Below, piece after piece: positions 6,692 to 13,559 of a DNA stretch of 17,312 nt. Within the stretch, counting starts at the first letter, position 1; each line of letters starts with the position of its first letter. The position numbers and the translations under genes are program-made. Source of the DNA: Methanomicrobia archaeon LH_S13 (GTDB taxonomy: Archaea; Halobacteriota; Syntropharchaeia; Alkanophagales; Methanospirareceae); NCBI GenBank assembly GCA_023659785.1, contig JAGXOR010000015.1:1-17312 (forward strand), written 5' to 3'. Under the pieces are notes generated by a model that saw nothing but the letters and a program-made list of their open reading frames with translations, was not told the origin of the DNA and ran no database searches.

Positions 6692-8122
6692 ATGACAATG
6701 CAAAAGGCAGTGGAAAAGGCAGCGGTGATGATAAAGAAACATGATTACGCAAGGGTGGTTTCGCATTACGATGCAGATGGGATAACTTCTGCAGGGATTA
6801 TCTGCAATGCCTTACTCCGGGAAGGGATACAGTTCCATACAACAATTGTAAGCAAATTGGAGAGGAGTTTTATTCAAGGGTTAGATGAGGAGCTTATCAT
6901 ATTTTGCGATATGGGGACTGCGCAATTGGATTTGATCTCAGAGTATCTCAAAGAGAAGGAGGTGATAATCATAGATCACCATAGGGTTCCTTTAAGTTTA
7001 AACTCTGCTTCGAGCAACGAGCTTGTTTCATCACCGCCACCTTCCTTTGCCCACATAAATCCTTGCCTTTCTAACAGCGAACACGAGGGAGAAATAGCTG
7101 GCGAGGTTTGTGCCGCAGTGCTCTCGTATCTCGTGGCAAGACGCTTGTCGAACGACGGCAAGGGCAACATAGACCTCGCAGGTCTCGCAGTAGTAGGCAC
7201 CTTAGGAGATAAATTGCAGATGGACACAGGAACAAACAAAAGGATTCTGGATGAGGCAATAAAAGAGGGTGTTATTTCATTCGAAAAGGGGTTGAAACTC
7301 GGCGACGGAAAAATTCGTGATTTGATCCTTTTCTCCACTGACCCGTATATCCCACTTGCGGGTAAGGTCGAGGGGGTGGATACGTTTTTGAAAAAGGTGG
7401 GAATTGAAGGAGATAAGGAATTAAGCGATTTCGAGGAAGAAGAGGAAAGGCGATTAACCGCTGCTTTGTTATTGCTATCGAGAGAATCCGCAACAGGCAT
7501 CAGCGAGGACGCTTTGGTTGGAACCACGTATATTCTGAATTCAGAAGTGGTGAGGAACGGGATAGATTTTATGAGATTGGTAGATGCTTGTGGTCGGTTT
7601 GGAAAAGCAGGCATTGGGATAGGACTGTGCCTGCGCGATGAGAAACAGAAAAAAGAAGCAACTTCGCTACACATGAAGTTTCAAGGTAAACTCGTTTCTG
7701 AATTGAATAGAATAGAGAGTGGAGAAGGTATTATAAAAGAGCTCCCCAATATTTTCTATTTTTACATGCATGAGAGAGGAATAACAGGCGTTTTAGCCGG
7801 GATAGTATCAGACTATTTATACACTGCGAAGCCTGTGATTGCGTTAAACAAGAAGAACAGAGCGGAAGAAGGGAAGAGGGCGGAAACGAAAATATCCGCA
7901 AGGTGTAACAAGAAATTGCTGTCGGTATCAGAAGCAGAAGGCGAGGGTAAAGGAGAGGGAATAGACCTTGCAAAGGCAATGGAGAAAGCATCGAACGAAG
8001 TAGGAGGTTATGGCGGTGGACATCCTGTTGCATCGGGAGCGTCCATTCCTGAGGGGTCTGAGGAGAAATTCATAGCAGCGCTTGATAGAATAGTAGGGGA
8101 ACAGAAGGGGAAAGAGAGCTGA
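6692..8122 (+). CDS. DHH/RecJ-like single-strand exonuclease (archaeal GAN-type)
   Basis: Archaeal DHH-family phosphoesterase related to RecJ and to the GINS-associated nuclease that acts with the replisome. Residues from ATG 6692: motif I SHYDADG at 24-30, motif II CDMGTAQLD at 72-80, motif III IDHHR at 94-98, and motif IV AVVGTLGD near 168-175. A DHHA1 RNA/DNA-binding end carries VGGYGGGHPVASGASIP near 445-460. All metal-binding positions are present. A second ATG at 6698 (two codons in) is better spaced from the GGGAG site at 6687-6691 and may be the true start. The stop TGA at 8120-8122 forms part of the terminal sequence of a decayed IS605-type element, so the last residues (EQKGKES) may have been altered by that insertion. 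The catalytic and DHHA1 domains are intact. Confidence 0.9.
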   Translation: MTMQKAVEKAAVMIKKHDYARVVSHYDADGITSAGIICNALLREGIQFHTTIVSKLERSFIQGLDEELIIFCDMGTAQLDLISEYLKEKEVIIIDHHRVPLSLNSASSNELVSSPPPSFAHINPCLSNSEHEGEIAGEVCAAVLSYLVARRLSNDGKGNIDLAGLAVVGTLGDKLQMDTGTNKRILDEAIKEGVISFEKGLKLGDGKIRDLILFSTDPYIPLAGKVEGVDTFLKKVGIEGDKELSDFEEEEERRLTAALLLLSRESATGISEDALVGTTYILNSEVVRNGIDFMRLVDACGRFGKAGIGIGLCLRDEKQKKEATSLHMKFQGKLVSELNRIESGEGIIKELPNIFYFYMHERGITGVLAGIVSDYLYTAKPVIALNKKNRAEEGKRAETKISARCNKKLLSVSEAEGEGKGEGIDLAKAMEKASNEVGGYGGGHPVASGASIPEGSEEKFIAALDRIVGEQKGKES

Positions 8123-8160
8123 CATACTCCCCAAGCTAAAGCATAGGGGGTTCTGCGGTT
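8120..8160 (-). mobile_element. Right end of an IS605/IS1341-type (TnpB) element
   Basis: On the + strand the boundary reads GACATACTCCCC, then an imperfect hairpin AAGCTAAAGCATAGGGGG and TTCTGCGG. This is the subterminal hairpin pattern of archaeal TnpB-only insertion sequences, next to a TnpB remnant in the right orientation. The hairpin spans about 8127-8150. The boundary coincides with the stop codon of the upstream exonuclease gene. Confidence 0.65.
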
Positions 8161-8497
8161 AGTGGCATCCCCCACCATTGCCGCTCCCGGGGTATCAGTG
8201 CTCCCCTTCGTTGCATCTCTGTCTACAACGAATTGATCTATGCCAAGCAGCCTGGCTTTGTGACCAGCTGTGCAAGGAATATCGAAATGCTCTTCTAAGG
8301 CTTGCCGTTTTCCTTATCCCTTTCAACTTCTCTAACTTTATCCCACTATCTTCTTTCGCTGTATCCACCCCTTCACGACTTATCTTGTGGTTTAAATCCC
8401 TTACTATCCTGCTCTCACGTCTTTTCAAACGTTTCACCAAGCCATATTTACCTGCTTTTTGCATCCGCCTCCTGATCATCTTTTTAATATTTTTTCT
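8123..8497 (-). pseudogene. Decayed TnpB (IS1341-type) remnant
   Basis: On the minus strand the frame from about 8497 reads KRLKRRESRIVRDLNHKISR, then EDSGIKLEKLKGIRKT and LHSWS. These are diagnostic of the middle to C-terminal half of TnpB (RuvC-II region). The frame is lost near 8252; a shifted frame continues with HKARLLGIDQFVVDRDATKG, corresponding to YKA..GI of full TnpB. The N-terminal half, including the first RuvC aspartate, and the zinc finger are missing. The element is dead as a nuclease. Its transcript over 8123-8300 could still fold, because this part overlaps where the omega RNA lies in living elements. It lies directly downstream of the small membrane gene, which it may have clipped. 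Confidence 0.75.
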
Positions 8498-8503
8498 TTT
8501 CCA

Positions 8504-8779
8504 TCACAAACCACAAACTTTCATCGGGTACTTCTCCTTCACAATGAGATAGGAAAGAAGCAATCCGAAGAAGAAGCCAATAAGGGAGAAAGAGAGAGAA
8601 AATGCGAAGCCCGCTATACTGCCCACTAATCCTTTACCGAGCGCAAAACCACCGAATAAGCCGGTGATGGTAAACACGGAAATAAGTATAGCGAAGGGAA
8701 GGGCATAAAAAAAAATATTAGTTCTGTACTTCTCCTTTATCTTCCCAAATAGCCCTTCTTCATTTCTATTATTCTGCAT
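8504..8779 (-). CDS. Small two-helix membrane protein downstream of atpK
   Basis: A 91-residue protein that I do not recognise. A charged N-terminus (MQNNRNEEGLFGKIKEKYRT) is followed by two hydrophobic segments, about residues 22-46 and 50-76 (NIFFYALPFAILISVFTITG, then GSIAGFAFSLSFSLIGFFFG). A short basic tail KEKYPMKVCGL completes it. Glycines in the first helix (GLFGGFALGKG) suggest tight helix packing. It lies 30 bp after atpK on the same strand and could be an ATPase-associated small membrane subunit, but no family motif proves that. The C-terminus abuts the TnpB remnant, so it may be truncated. No obvious ribosome-binding site is seen. Confidence 0.5.
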   Translation of the reverse strand: MQNNRNEEGLFGKIKEKYRTNIFFYALPFAILISVFTITGLFGGFALGKGLVGSIAGFAFSLSFSLIGFFFGLLLSYLIVKEKYPMKVCGL

Positions 8780-8809
8780 TTTGCACTTAGCATTTACGCT
8801 ATGTCACTA

Positions 8810-9124
8810 CTATATCTTCGTCCAGAGCATAAACGCGATCAAAAGTGCGTAGATGGCAATCGCTTCTGCAAGCGCAACGAATATCAACACACGACCAAAC
8901 ACTTCGGGCTTCTCCGCCGTAGCTCCCGCGGCTGCTGTTCCCGTAGCCGATATTGCAATACCAGCGCCTAATGCCCCCCCTACCATCGCAATGGACGCCG
9001 CTATTGCTATCCATCCGCTATCTGTGACCACTCCAGCCACTGCTTCTTTTGCTGATGCAACTCCTACTCCTGCAAGAAGCAAGAGCAAACAAAGCGTAAA
9101 TGCAAACACGTATTTCGTCTTCAT
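8810..9124 (-). CDS. atpK: A-type ATP synthase subunit K (membrane rotor, proteolipid)
   Basis: Rotor-ring subunit carrying the ion through the membrane sector of the archaeal ATP synthase. From ATG 9124 the 104-residue protein begins with a hydrophobic segment ending VGVASA (signal peptide or extra helix). The proteolipid hairpin follows: GWIAIAASIAMVGGALGAGI, the polar loop EKPEVFGR, and a second helix with ALAEAIAIYALLIAFML. The Glu in ALAEAIAIY is the ion-carrying carboxylate. A GTG at 9139 would add five residues, but it overlaps the AGAGGTG element that looks like the ribosome-binding site, so I prefer the ATG. No other A-ATPase subunit gene is visible on either side, which is unusual. 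The gene is bracketed by TnpB relics. Confidence 0.88.
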   Translation of the reverse strand: MKTKYVFAFTLCLLLLLAGVGVASAKEAVAGVVTDSGWIAIAASIAMVGGALGAGIAISATGTAAAGATAEKPEVFGRVLIFVALAEAIAIYALLIAFMLWTKI

Positions 9125-9169
9125 GTCTTTTTCTATCACCTCTTAGGTTATTATATTAACGTATGTGAA

Positions 9170-9715
9170 CTACCCCCATGCTGCTTTGTATCGGATCATC
9201 ACTGTCAGTTTATAGTATGGCATTGAAGCTACTATTCGGTTGAACCGTTTATCTTTTGCTTTGTGGGTGCTCCTTATCCCTTTCAAGTTGCGGGCGACGG
9301 AGACGATGCCCCGGCTAATTTCATGGAGATAAGCATTCACTATTCGCCGTTCTTTCTGCCCCAGGTCCTTTATTTGCTTCAGTAGTTTCTTCTCGCCTAA
9401 TCGCTTGCGTAACCAAGCAAAATGCCTTCTCACTCCTCTTATGTCATGTACAGGTACCCTTATCCAATATCGAACCAATTTCGTATCCCTTCGCTCTACT
9501 TTGATTACGTCTCTTCGCAGTGAAATAGGATATTGCTTACCTTTTTTGATTTGCTTGTAATATCGTTTCGCCTGTTGTTTGGTCGCTGAGTAGATGCCCT
9601 TATCCTCTCCCTCTTGAAGAAACGCTTGTAGATGATTATATTCATGATTTAAAGCATCCTGCTTGGATTTAGTTGCATTCCATACCTTACATCTTATGGT
9701 CTTTGTCGCCCGCAT
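9170..9715 (-). pseudogene. TnpB with internal and C-terminal deletions (open 181-aa frame)
   Basis: Related to IS605/IS1341 TnpB RNA-guided nucleases but missing essential parts. The N-terminus MRATKTIRCKVWNATKSKQ and ISLRRDVIKVERRDTKLVRY matches the TnpB front half. It then jumps from VPVHDIRGV straight to RRHFAWLRKRLG, skipping the stretch that holds the first RuvC aspartate (the vDlG region). The VSVARNLKGIR segment lacks about a dozen residues before LKGIR. The protein stops at MIRYKAAWG, before the zinc finger and last RuvC aspartate. The frame nevertheless stays open. It differs from the remnant at 8123-8497, because both cover the same HxISR region with different residues. Either a relic or a nuclease-dead derivative. 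Confidence 0.75.
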
Positions 9716-9735
9716 GATTACATATTAGACATAGG

Positions 9736-9748
9736 GGTATTTAAGTTT
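9736..9748 (-). promoter_or_regulatory. Putative TATA box of the truncated TnpB ORF
   Basis: On the minus strand ACTTAAATACCCC lies roughly 25-30 nt upstream of the ATG at 9715. That would give a nearly leaderless transcript and suggests the truncated ORF may still be expressed. Position-based inference. Confidence 0.35.
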
Positions 9749-9816
9749 TTGATTTTTATCTATTAATATCGCAATTCATCCTCACCCTTTTGGATGGGGT
9801 CTTCTTGCGATGTCAA

Positions 9817-9849
9817 GATAAAAAACTTTTCTTTTGTAAAAAGAAAAAG
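9817..9849 (-). terminator. AT-rich hairpin with T-run after the 292-aa gene
   Basis: CTTTTCTTTT (9826-9835) pairs with AAAAGAAAAAG (9839-9849, one unpaired A). On the minus strand the hairpin is followed by TTTTTTAT, within a few bases of the stop codon at 9855. It fits a terminator for the minus-strand gene. Confidence 0.5.
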
Positions 9850-9854
9850 TGTTG

Positions 9855-10733
9855 CTACACGATTTCGACACCATATTCTGCCCCTGTCATGGTTATTTCC
9901 CGTTTTAACTCTTTTAAAAATATTTTGAACGCACTACAAGAGAAATCAGCCCAACCGGCGAATTTTTCAGCAGAAAACAAAAGCTCTAATTCTTTCTCTA
10001 TATCACTCTGGCTGATGAGTCCAAACTGCTTTACTTCTTCCCAATTCTCCTCCAAATATTTGAAAAGAGATGCGGATGCGAAATGCATGGGAACCAGAGG
10101 GGATTGTGCAGAAAGGTCGAGAATCAACTGCCTTTCTCGTTGAAGTTCATCAGCGGAAATCGCAGACTGCTGTATCGCTTTTACTCTCGCTTCTTCATGG
10201 ACTACGCCTTTCATCTTAGGGCTGAGGATTTTGATTTGATGCGCAGTTAATTCTTTGTAGATTTCTCCCTGAGCAAGTTCGTGTTCGAGCATGTATCTGA
10301 GCATGGGCTCAGTTGCAGATTTGAGGTAAGCCTCGTTCAGCGCTATGATGGAAAACCACAAGCCGTGAAGGAAAAAATGGCGGTGCATTGTAGTGCCATA
10401 ATCTAAAGAGCTTGTAGAAGGAGCTAAAATAGTGGGTGCGAAAATAAGAACTCTGGTTTTTAACAAAATGGTGTTCTCGACACGATTGCTGCCAATGAGT
10501 GTTTCGATTGTTTCTTTCTCTTTGCTTTCGAGTGGTAGGTGCATCGAAGCGGGATGTTCGAGGCTTTTGTCGTAAAATTCGACTATTTTAGCTATTTCAT
10601 TCACATCGAGTTTCTTCAGCGTTGCCGCAATTTCCTTTGCCGCGTGCTCTACCCATGCAATATATTCCGCTTCGTATTTCTTTCGATTCCCCTCTTCTTC
10701 CTTTTCGTTCCCTCCTTCCGATTCCAAAGACAT
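9855..10733 (-). CDS. Unrecognised 292-aa protein, mostly helical
   Basis: I do not recognise this family. The first ~15 residues are acidic and low in complexity (ESEGGNEKEEEGN). The rest is helical and soluble, without signal peptide or membrane segment. It carries several His/Glu pairs: TTMHRHFFLHGLWF (about 115-128), YMLEHELAQGEIYKELTAHQ (about 147-166) and VVHEEARVKAIQQ (about 176-188). A central HFFLHGLWFS...LNEAY segment looks like a conserved core. The spaced E/H residues could bind metal, as in ferritin-like bundles, but this is a guess. The gene is monocistronic, has a terminator-like hairpin behind it and a folded palindrome just before its start, and diverges from the RNase P operon. 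Confidence 0.75.
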   Translation of the reverse strand: MSLESEGGNEKEEEGNRKKYEAEYIAWVEHAAKEIAATLKKLDVNEIAKIVEFYDKSLEHPASMHLPLESKEKETIETLIGSNRVENTILLKTRVLIFAPTILAPSTSSLDYGTTMHRHFFLHGLWFSIIALNEAYLKSATEPMLRYMLEHELAQGEIYKELTAHQIKILSPKMKGVVHEEARVKAIQQSAISADELQRERQLILDLSAQSPLVPMHFASASLFKYLEENWEEVKQFGLISQSDIEKELELLFSAEKFAGWADFSCSAFKIFLKELKREITMTGAEYGVEIV

Positions 10734-10744
10734 TTTTTAACTTT

Positions 10745-10792
10745 ATAAGCCAAGAAGTCCCCTTCCGAAAGGGATGGGATGAATTGGCTTAT
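10745..10792. repeat. Two-tier palindrome in the divergent spacer
   Basis: A perfect 9-bp outer stem ATAAGCCAA (10745-10753) / TTGGCTTAT (10784-10792) encloses an inner hairpin CCCTT / AAGGG (10760-10773) with loop CCGA. For the minus-strand 292-aa gene it ends 12 nt before the start codon, so it would fold in the leader RNA or act as an operator on DNA. Confidence 0.7.
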
Positions 10793-10860
10793 CATAACTT
10801 TATATTATGTTTGTATATCTATTACCGACCTGCAAGGCTTTATCCATTGTTATGTCTTAT

Positions 10861-10875
10861 TTTTAAATTTATAAG
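10861..10875 (+). promoter_or_regulatory. TATA box of the rnp3-rnp2 operon, probably leaderless
   Basis: TTTTAAATTTATAAG is centred about 22 nt before the ATG at 10890. No ribosome-binding site lies in the intervening CACTTCTTTATTCA. The spacing puts the transcription start at or next to the ATG, suggesting a leaderless mRNA. Confidence 0.55.
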
Positions 10876-10889
10876 CACTTCTTTATTCA

Positions 10890-11558
10890 ATGCCTAATTT
10901 CTTTGACCTCAATGTGCATGCATATCCTGAAACCGATGTGCCAGTAGAAGATATGCTTCGAGTTGCGAAAAGATATGGATATGCTGGCATTGCAATAACA
11001 AACAACGATGACATTTCAAATGGGAATAATGTATCAAATTACATTTTCCGTGGCGTGGAGATAAGAACGAATTCGGTCTCTGAATTGAAAAGAAAAATAA
11101 AGCTTTACTATGGAAAAGTGTCCTTGTTGGCAGTTCATGGTGGCAGCGAGAAAATAAACAAAGCAGCATTAAAAGATTTCAGAGTGGATATATTGGCGCA
11201 CCCGTGTGGCGAAAAAGGAGAAGGAGAATTGAGTCACGTACTGGTGAGATATGCCGCCGAGAACGGTGTTGCAATAGACTTCAATCTCAATGCATTAATT
11301 CAAAGCAAGAGAAGCGATAGAGCACGAATCCTTAGGAAGATGCGTGAGATTTTCAAAATCGTGAGAAAGTATAAAGCTATGCCAATAATAACCAGCAATG
11401 CACACTCCGTATATGATTTAAGAGCACCAAGAGAGATGATTGCACTGGTGTCACTATTCGGGATGCAAAAAGCAGAAGCTGTACACGCTTTAAGCGATAT
11501 TCCAAAGGACGTATTAGAGAAGAAATGGAAAAAAGAGAGAGAAGTGGAGATAATATGA
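10890..11558 (+). CDS. rnp3: RNase P protein component 3 (Rpp30)
   Basis: TIM-barrel-like protein subunit of archaeal RNase P, which with the catalytic RNA and Pop5 trims the 5' leader of pre-tRNAs. The 222-residue product shows FFDLNVHAYPETD near the N-terminus, GYAGIAITNND, a central ILAHPCGEKGEGELSHVLVR, AIDFNLNALIQSKRSDRARI, and ITSNAHSVYDLRAPREM. These are the signature blocks of the Rpp30 family. The ATG is supported by the promoter spacing. The stop codon overlaps the start of rnp2 in ATGA, so the two partner subunits that form a complex are translationally coupled. No defects are seen. Confidence 0.94.
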   Translation: MPNFFDLNVHAYPETDVPVEDMLRVAKRYGYAGIAITNNDDISNGNNVSNYIFRGVEIRTNSVSELKRKIKLYYGKVSLLAVHGGSEKINKAALKDFRVDILAHPCGEKGEGELSHVLVRYAAENGVAIDFNLNALIQSKRSDRARILRKMREIFKIVRKYKAMPIITSNAHSVYDLRAPREMIALVSLFGMQKAEAVHALSDIPKDVLEKKWKKEREVEII

Positions 11559-11926
11559 AAAATCGCGAAAGGAAAAGGTATCTTGTGTTTGAGGTGATAA
11601 GCGAAAGGGAAATAAATAAGCGAGAGTTGTTGAAAGAGATATGGGGCTCAGTTTATTCATTATATGGTGATGTAGGCGCAAGTGAAAGTGAGATATGGCT
11701 GATAGGCTATGAAAAAAAGAAAGACGGAGATACAGGCATAGACGTGAGTGAGGGTATGGGAATTCTGAGATGTGCCGCCTATAAAGTCGAGGAAGTAAGA
11801 GCAGCATTAGCTTATATTCACTCGGTGAATGAAGCAAGAGTGGGAATAGGAGTAGTGGGAATATCGGGAACGATAAAAGGAGCAACTCGCCTAACTAATC
11901 CTGCCTTGAGTAAATCCAAATCATGA
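11555..11926 (+). CDS. rnp2: RNase P protein component 2 (Pop5)
   Basis: RRM-like RNase P subunit that pairs with Rpp30 and binds the catalytic domain of the RNA. The family opening RYLVFEVISEREINKREL, then IWGSVYSLYGDVGASES and GILRCAAYKVEEVRAALAYI, is clear. It ends with the GISGTIKGATR segment typical of archaeal Pop5. The frame is open from an ATG at 11525, but I choose ATG 11555 (123 residues, MKNRERKRYL). It makes an ATGA overlap with the rnp3 stop and places the conserved RYLVF block at the usual distance from the N-terminus. Confidence 0.92.
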   Translation: MKNRERKRYLVFEVISEREINKRELLKEIWGSVYSLYGDVGASESEIWLIGYEKKKDGDTGIDVSEGMGILRCAAYKVEEVRAALAYIHSVNEARVGIGVVGISGTIKGATRLTNPALSKSKS

Positions 11927-11964
11927 CTACATAATTTTATTATTTTTATATCTTTATGTATATC

Positions 11965-11989
11965 CTTTTTTTGTGTGTGTGCTCACACA
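11965..11989 (+). terminator. GT-rich hairpin and T-tract after rnp2
   Basis: A T-run at about 11966-11972 is followed by TGTGTG / CACACA (11974-11989, loop TGCT), about 45 nt past the rnp2 stop and after a long T-rich stretch. The T-run precedes the stem, so classic intrinsic termination would come from the T-rich DNA itself. Weak call. Confidence 0.3.
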
Positions 11990-12039
11990 TAAAACCATGG
12001 AAAGTTTTATCAAGGGAATAAAAAAGGAGAAGAAAATCG

Positions 12040-12339
12040 GTGGTTAAATTGAGTGAAGAGGAAGTTAATGAAGAGGAGAGCGTATTTCATAAAAAGCTAA
12101 AGATAAAATTAAAGGAGAAGGGAAAAGAGGGGCGGTTAATTTTGCTTCAGGATTATCTGGATTACCTCATAAAAGGGAATAAAACTATTCCTCCTGATTT
12201 CCCTACTTTTGTAAGAGAGATTATGGGGCTGGACGAGAGGGGAGGGTTTCTCCATATACGGTTATGGAACGAGAACAGCGAGCTTGTAGATTTCGCGAAG
12301 GCAAGGGGTTATGAGCATAAAATAGATACTTATGATTAA
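12040..12339 (+). CDS. Unrecognised 99-aa protein encoded upstream of fae-hps
   Basis: A small soluble protein I cannot assign. The charged N-terminal third (SEEEVNEEES, then KKLKIKLKEKGKEGR) is likely helical. The rest is compact: LILLQDYLDYLIKGNKTIPP, DFPTFVREIMGLDERGGFLH and RLWNENSELVDFAKARGYEH. No metal or nucleotide motif is seen. The GTG start at 12040 is supported by GGAGA about 10 nt upstream; a TTG at 12049 is an alternative. Its 3' end overlaps the fae-hps start by 8 nt (ATGATTAA), so the two should be co-translated. That coupling is the only hint of function. Confidence 0.7.
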   Translation: MVKLSEEEVNEEESVFHKKLKIKLKEKGKEGRLILLQDYLDYLIKGNKTIPPDFPTFVREIMGLDERGGFLHIRLWNENSELVDFAKARGYEHKIDTYD

Positions 12340-13552
12340 CGAGAGAGATGATTTTCTAATAGGAGAAGCTCTTGTAGGGGAAGAGCCAGAAATAGCGCAT
12401 ATTGACCTGATTATTGGCAGTAAGCGAGGGGCAGCAGGGGCGGCATTTGCAAGTTCTATTGCTCAGCCCAAGCAGGGGCATACGCCCATTCTTGGCGTTA
12501 TTAGACCCAATCTTCCCACCAAGCCAATGACGCTTATCGTGCCTAAGGTAAGCATAAGAAATCTTGCAGATGCAGAAAAGATATTTGGACCCGCTCAAAG
12601 CGCTATTGCAAAGGCAGTGGCTGATGCCGTGGAAGAGGGTGTGATACCGAAATCCGAAGCAGAAGAGTTTGTAGTTATTGCTTCTGCGTTTATCCATCCC
12701 AGAGGGAAAGATTATCAGAGGATATACCGTTATAACTATGCGGCAACAAAGCTTGCCCTATCACGAGCAGTTGAGAAGTTTCCAGATATGGATAAAGTTT
12801 TAGAAGAGAAAGATAAATCTATACATGCTATGATAGGATTCAGAATAAATAACCTGAAGAAGCCGCCGTATCTGGAGGTTGCGCTGGATATCCCTGACTG
12901 GAGGAGGGTAGAGGGGATTGTCAGGGCGTTGCCCAAAAGTGATGCGATAATAATAGAGGCAGGAACGCCACTTATTAAGAGGTATGGGGTTGAAGTAGTG
13001 CAGAAGATACACCAACTGAGACCAGAGACAGTTGTTTTTGCCGACCTTAAGACGCTGGATACGGGAAACCTGGAAGCAAGGATGGCAGGAGATGGCACCG
13101 CCGATGTAGTCGGTTTTTCCGGATTAGCCCCTGTAAGCACAATGGAGAAGTTTATAGAAGAGTGCAAGAAAGTTGGTGCTCTGTCTCTGATGGATACGCT
13201 GAATGTGGCAGATCCTGTCAAAGTGCTCAAGAAGCTAAAGGTGACGCCAAACATCGTGGAGCTGCATAGACCAATAGACGTGGAACTTGCTCAGAGTCGT
13301 GACCGAGAACAGGAGAGCGAATGGGGGAATATTGGTGAGGTAAAAAAGGTGTGCGGAAACAAAGTGCTCGTTGCCGTGGCTGGCGGGGTAAGAGTAAATA
13401 AGATAGAAAAAGCGCTGAATGCAGGAGCGGATATTATTGTTGTTGGTCGAGCGATTACGACTGCTAAGGATGTTATGGGAGCGGCAAGAGCATTTCTTCA
13501 GCGGATGGATGTGGAAGATGTAGATCAATTCCGCGTTATGACGGATTTTTAA
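12332..13552 (+). CDS. fae-hps: Bifunctional formaldehyde-activating enzyme / 3-hexulose-6-phosphate synthase
   Basis: Two-domain archaeal enzyme. The N-terminal Fae domain (about 1-165) joins formaldehyde to tetrahydromethanopterin, giving methylene-H4MPT; GEALVGEEPEIAHIDLIIGS holds the catalytic His at residue 23. The C-terminal Hps domain (about 178-406) interconverts hexulose-6-phosphate with ribulose-5-phosphate plus formaldehyde. It shows LEVALDIPDW and the OMP-decarboxylase-superfamily motif DLKTLD at 238-243, then VELHRPID and ADIIVVGRAIT. In archaea lacking the oxidative pentose pathway the enzyme supplies pentoses while Fae scavenges the released formaldehyde. The 406-residue length matches the fused form. 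It overlaps the 99-aa gene by 8 nt and precedes the prenyl synthase by 7 nt. Confidence 0.95.
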   Translation: MINERDDFLIGEALVGEEPEIAHIDLIIGSKRGAAGAAFASSIAQPKQGHTPILGVIRPNLPTKPMTLIVPKVSIRNLADAEKIFGPAQSAIAKAVADAVEEGVIPKSEAEEFVVIASAFIHPRGKDYQRIYRYNYAATKLALSRAVEKFPDMDKVLEEKDKSIHAMIGFRINNLKKPPYLEVALDIPDWRRVEGIVRALPKSDAIIIEAGTPLIKRYGVEVVQKIHQLRPETVVFADLKTLDTGNLEARMAGDGTADVVGFSGLAPVSTMEKFIEECKKVGALSLMDTLNVADPVKVLKKLKVTPNIVELHRPIDVELAQSRDREQESEWGNIGEVKKVCGNKVLVAVAGGVRVNKIEKALNAGADIIVVGRAITTAKDVMGAARAFLQRMDVEDVDQFRVMTDF

Positions 13553-13559
13553 CAGAAGG

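Noticed and set aside
8504..8779. Naming the 91-aa membrane protein as ATP synthase subunit I or AtpI.
   Set aside because: Position next to atpK is suggestive, but no diagnostic motif is visible and the tail may be truncated.
11525..11554. Earlier ATG for Pop5, adding ten residues.
   Set aside because: It overlaps rnp3 by 34 bases, and the added residues are charged and unlike the family start; the ATG at 11555 is coupled to the rnp3 stop.
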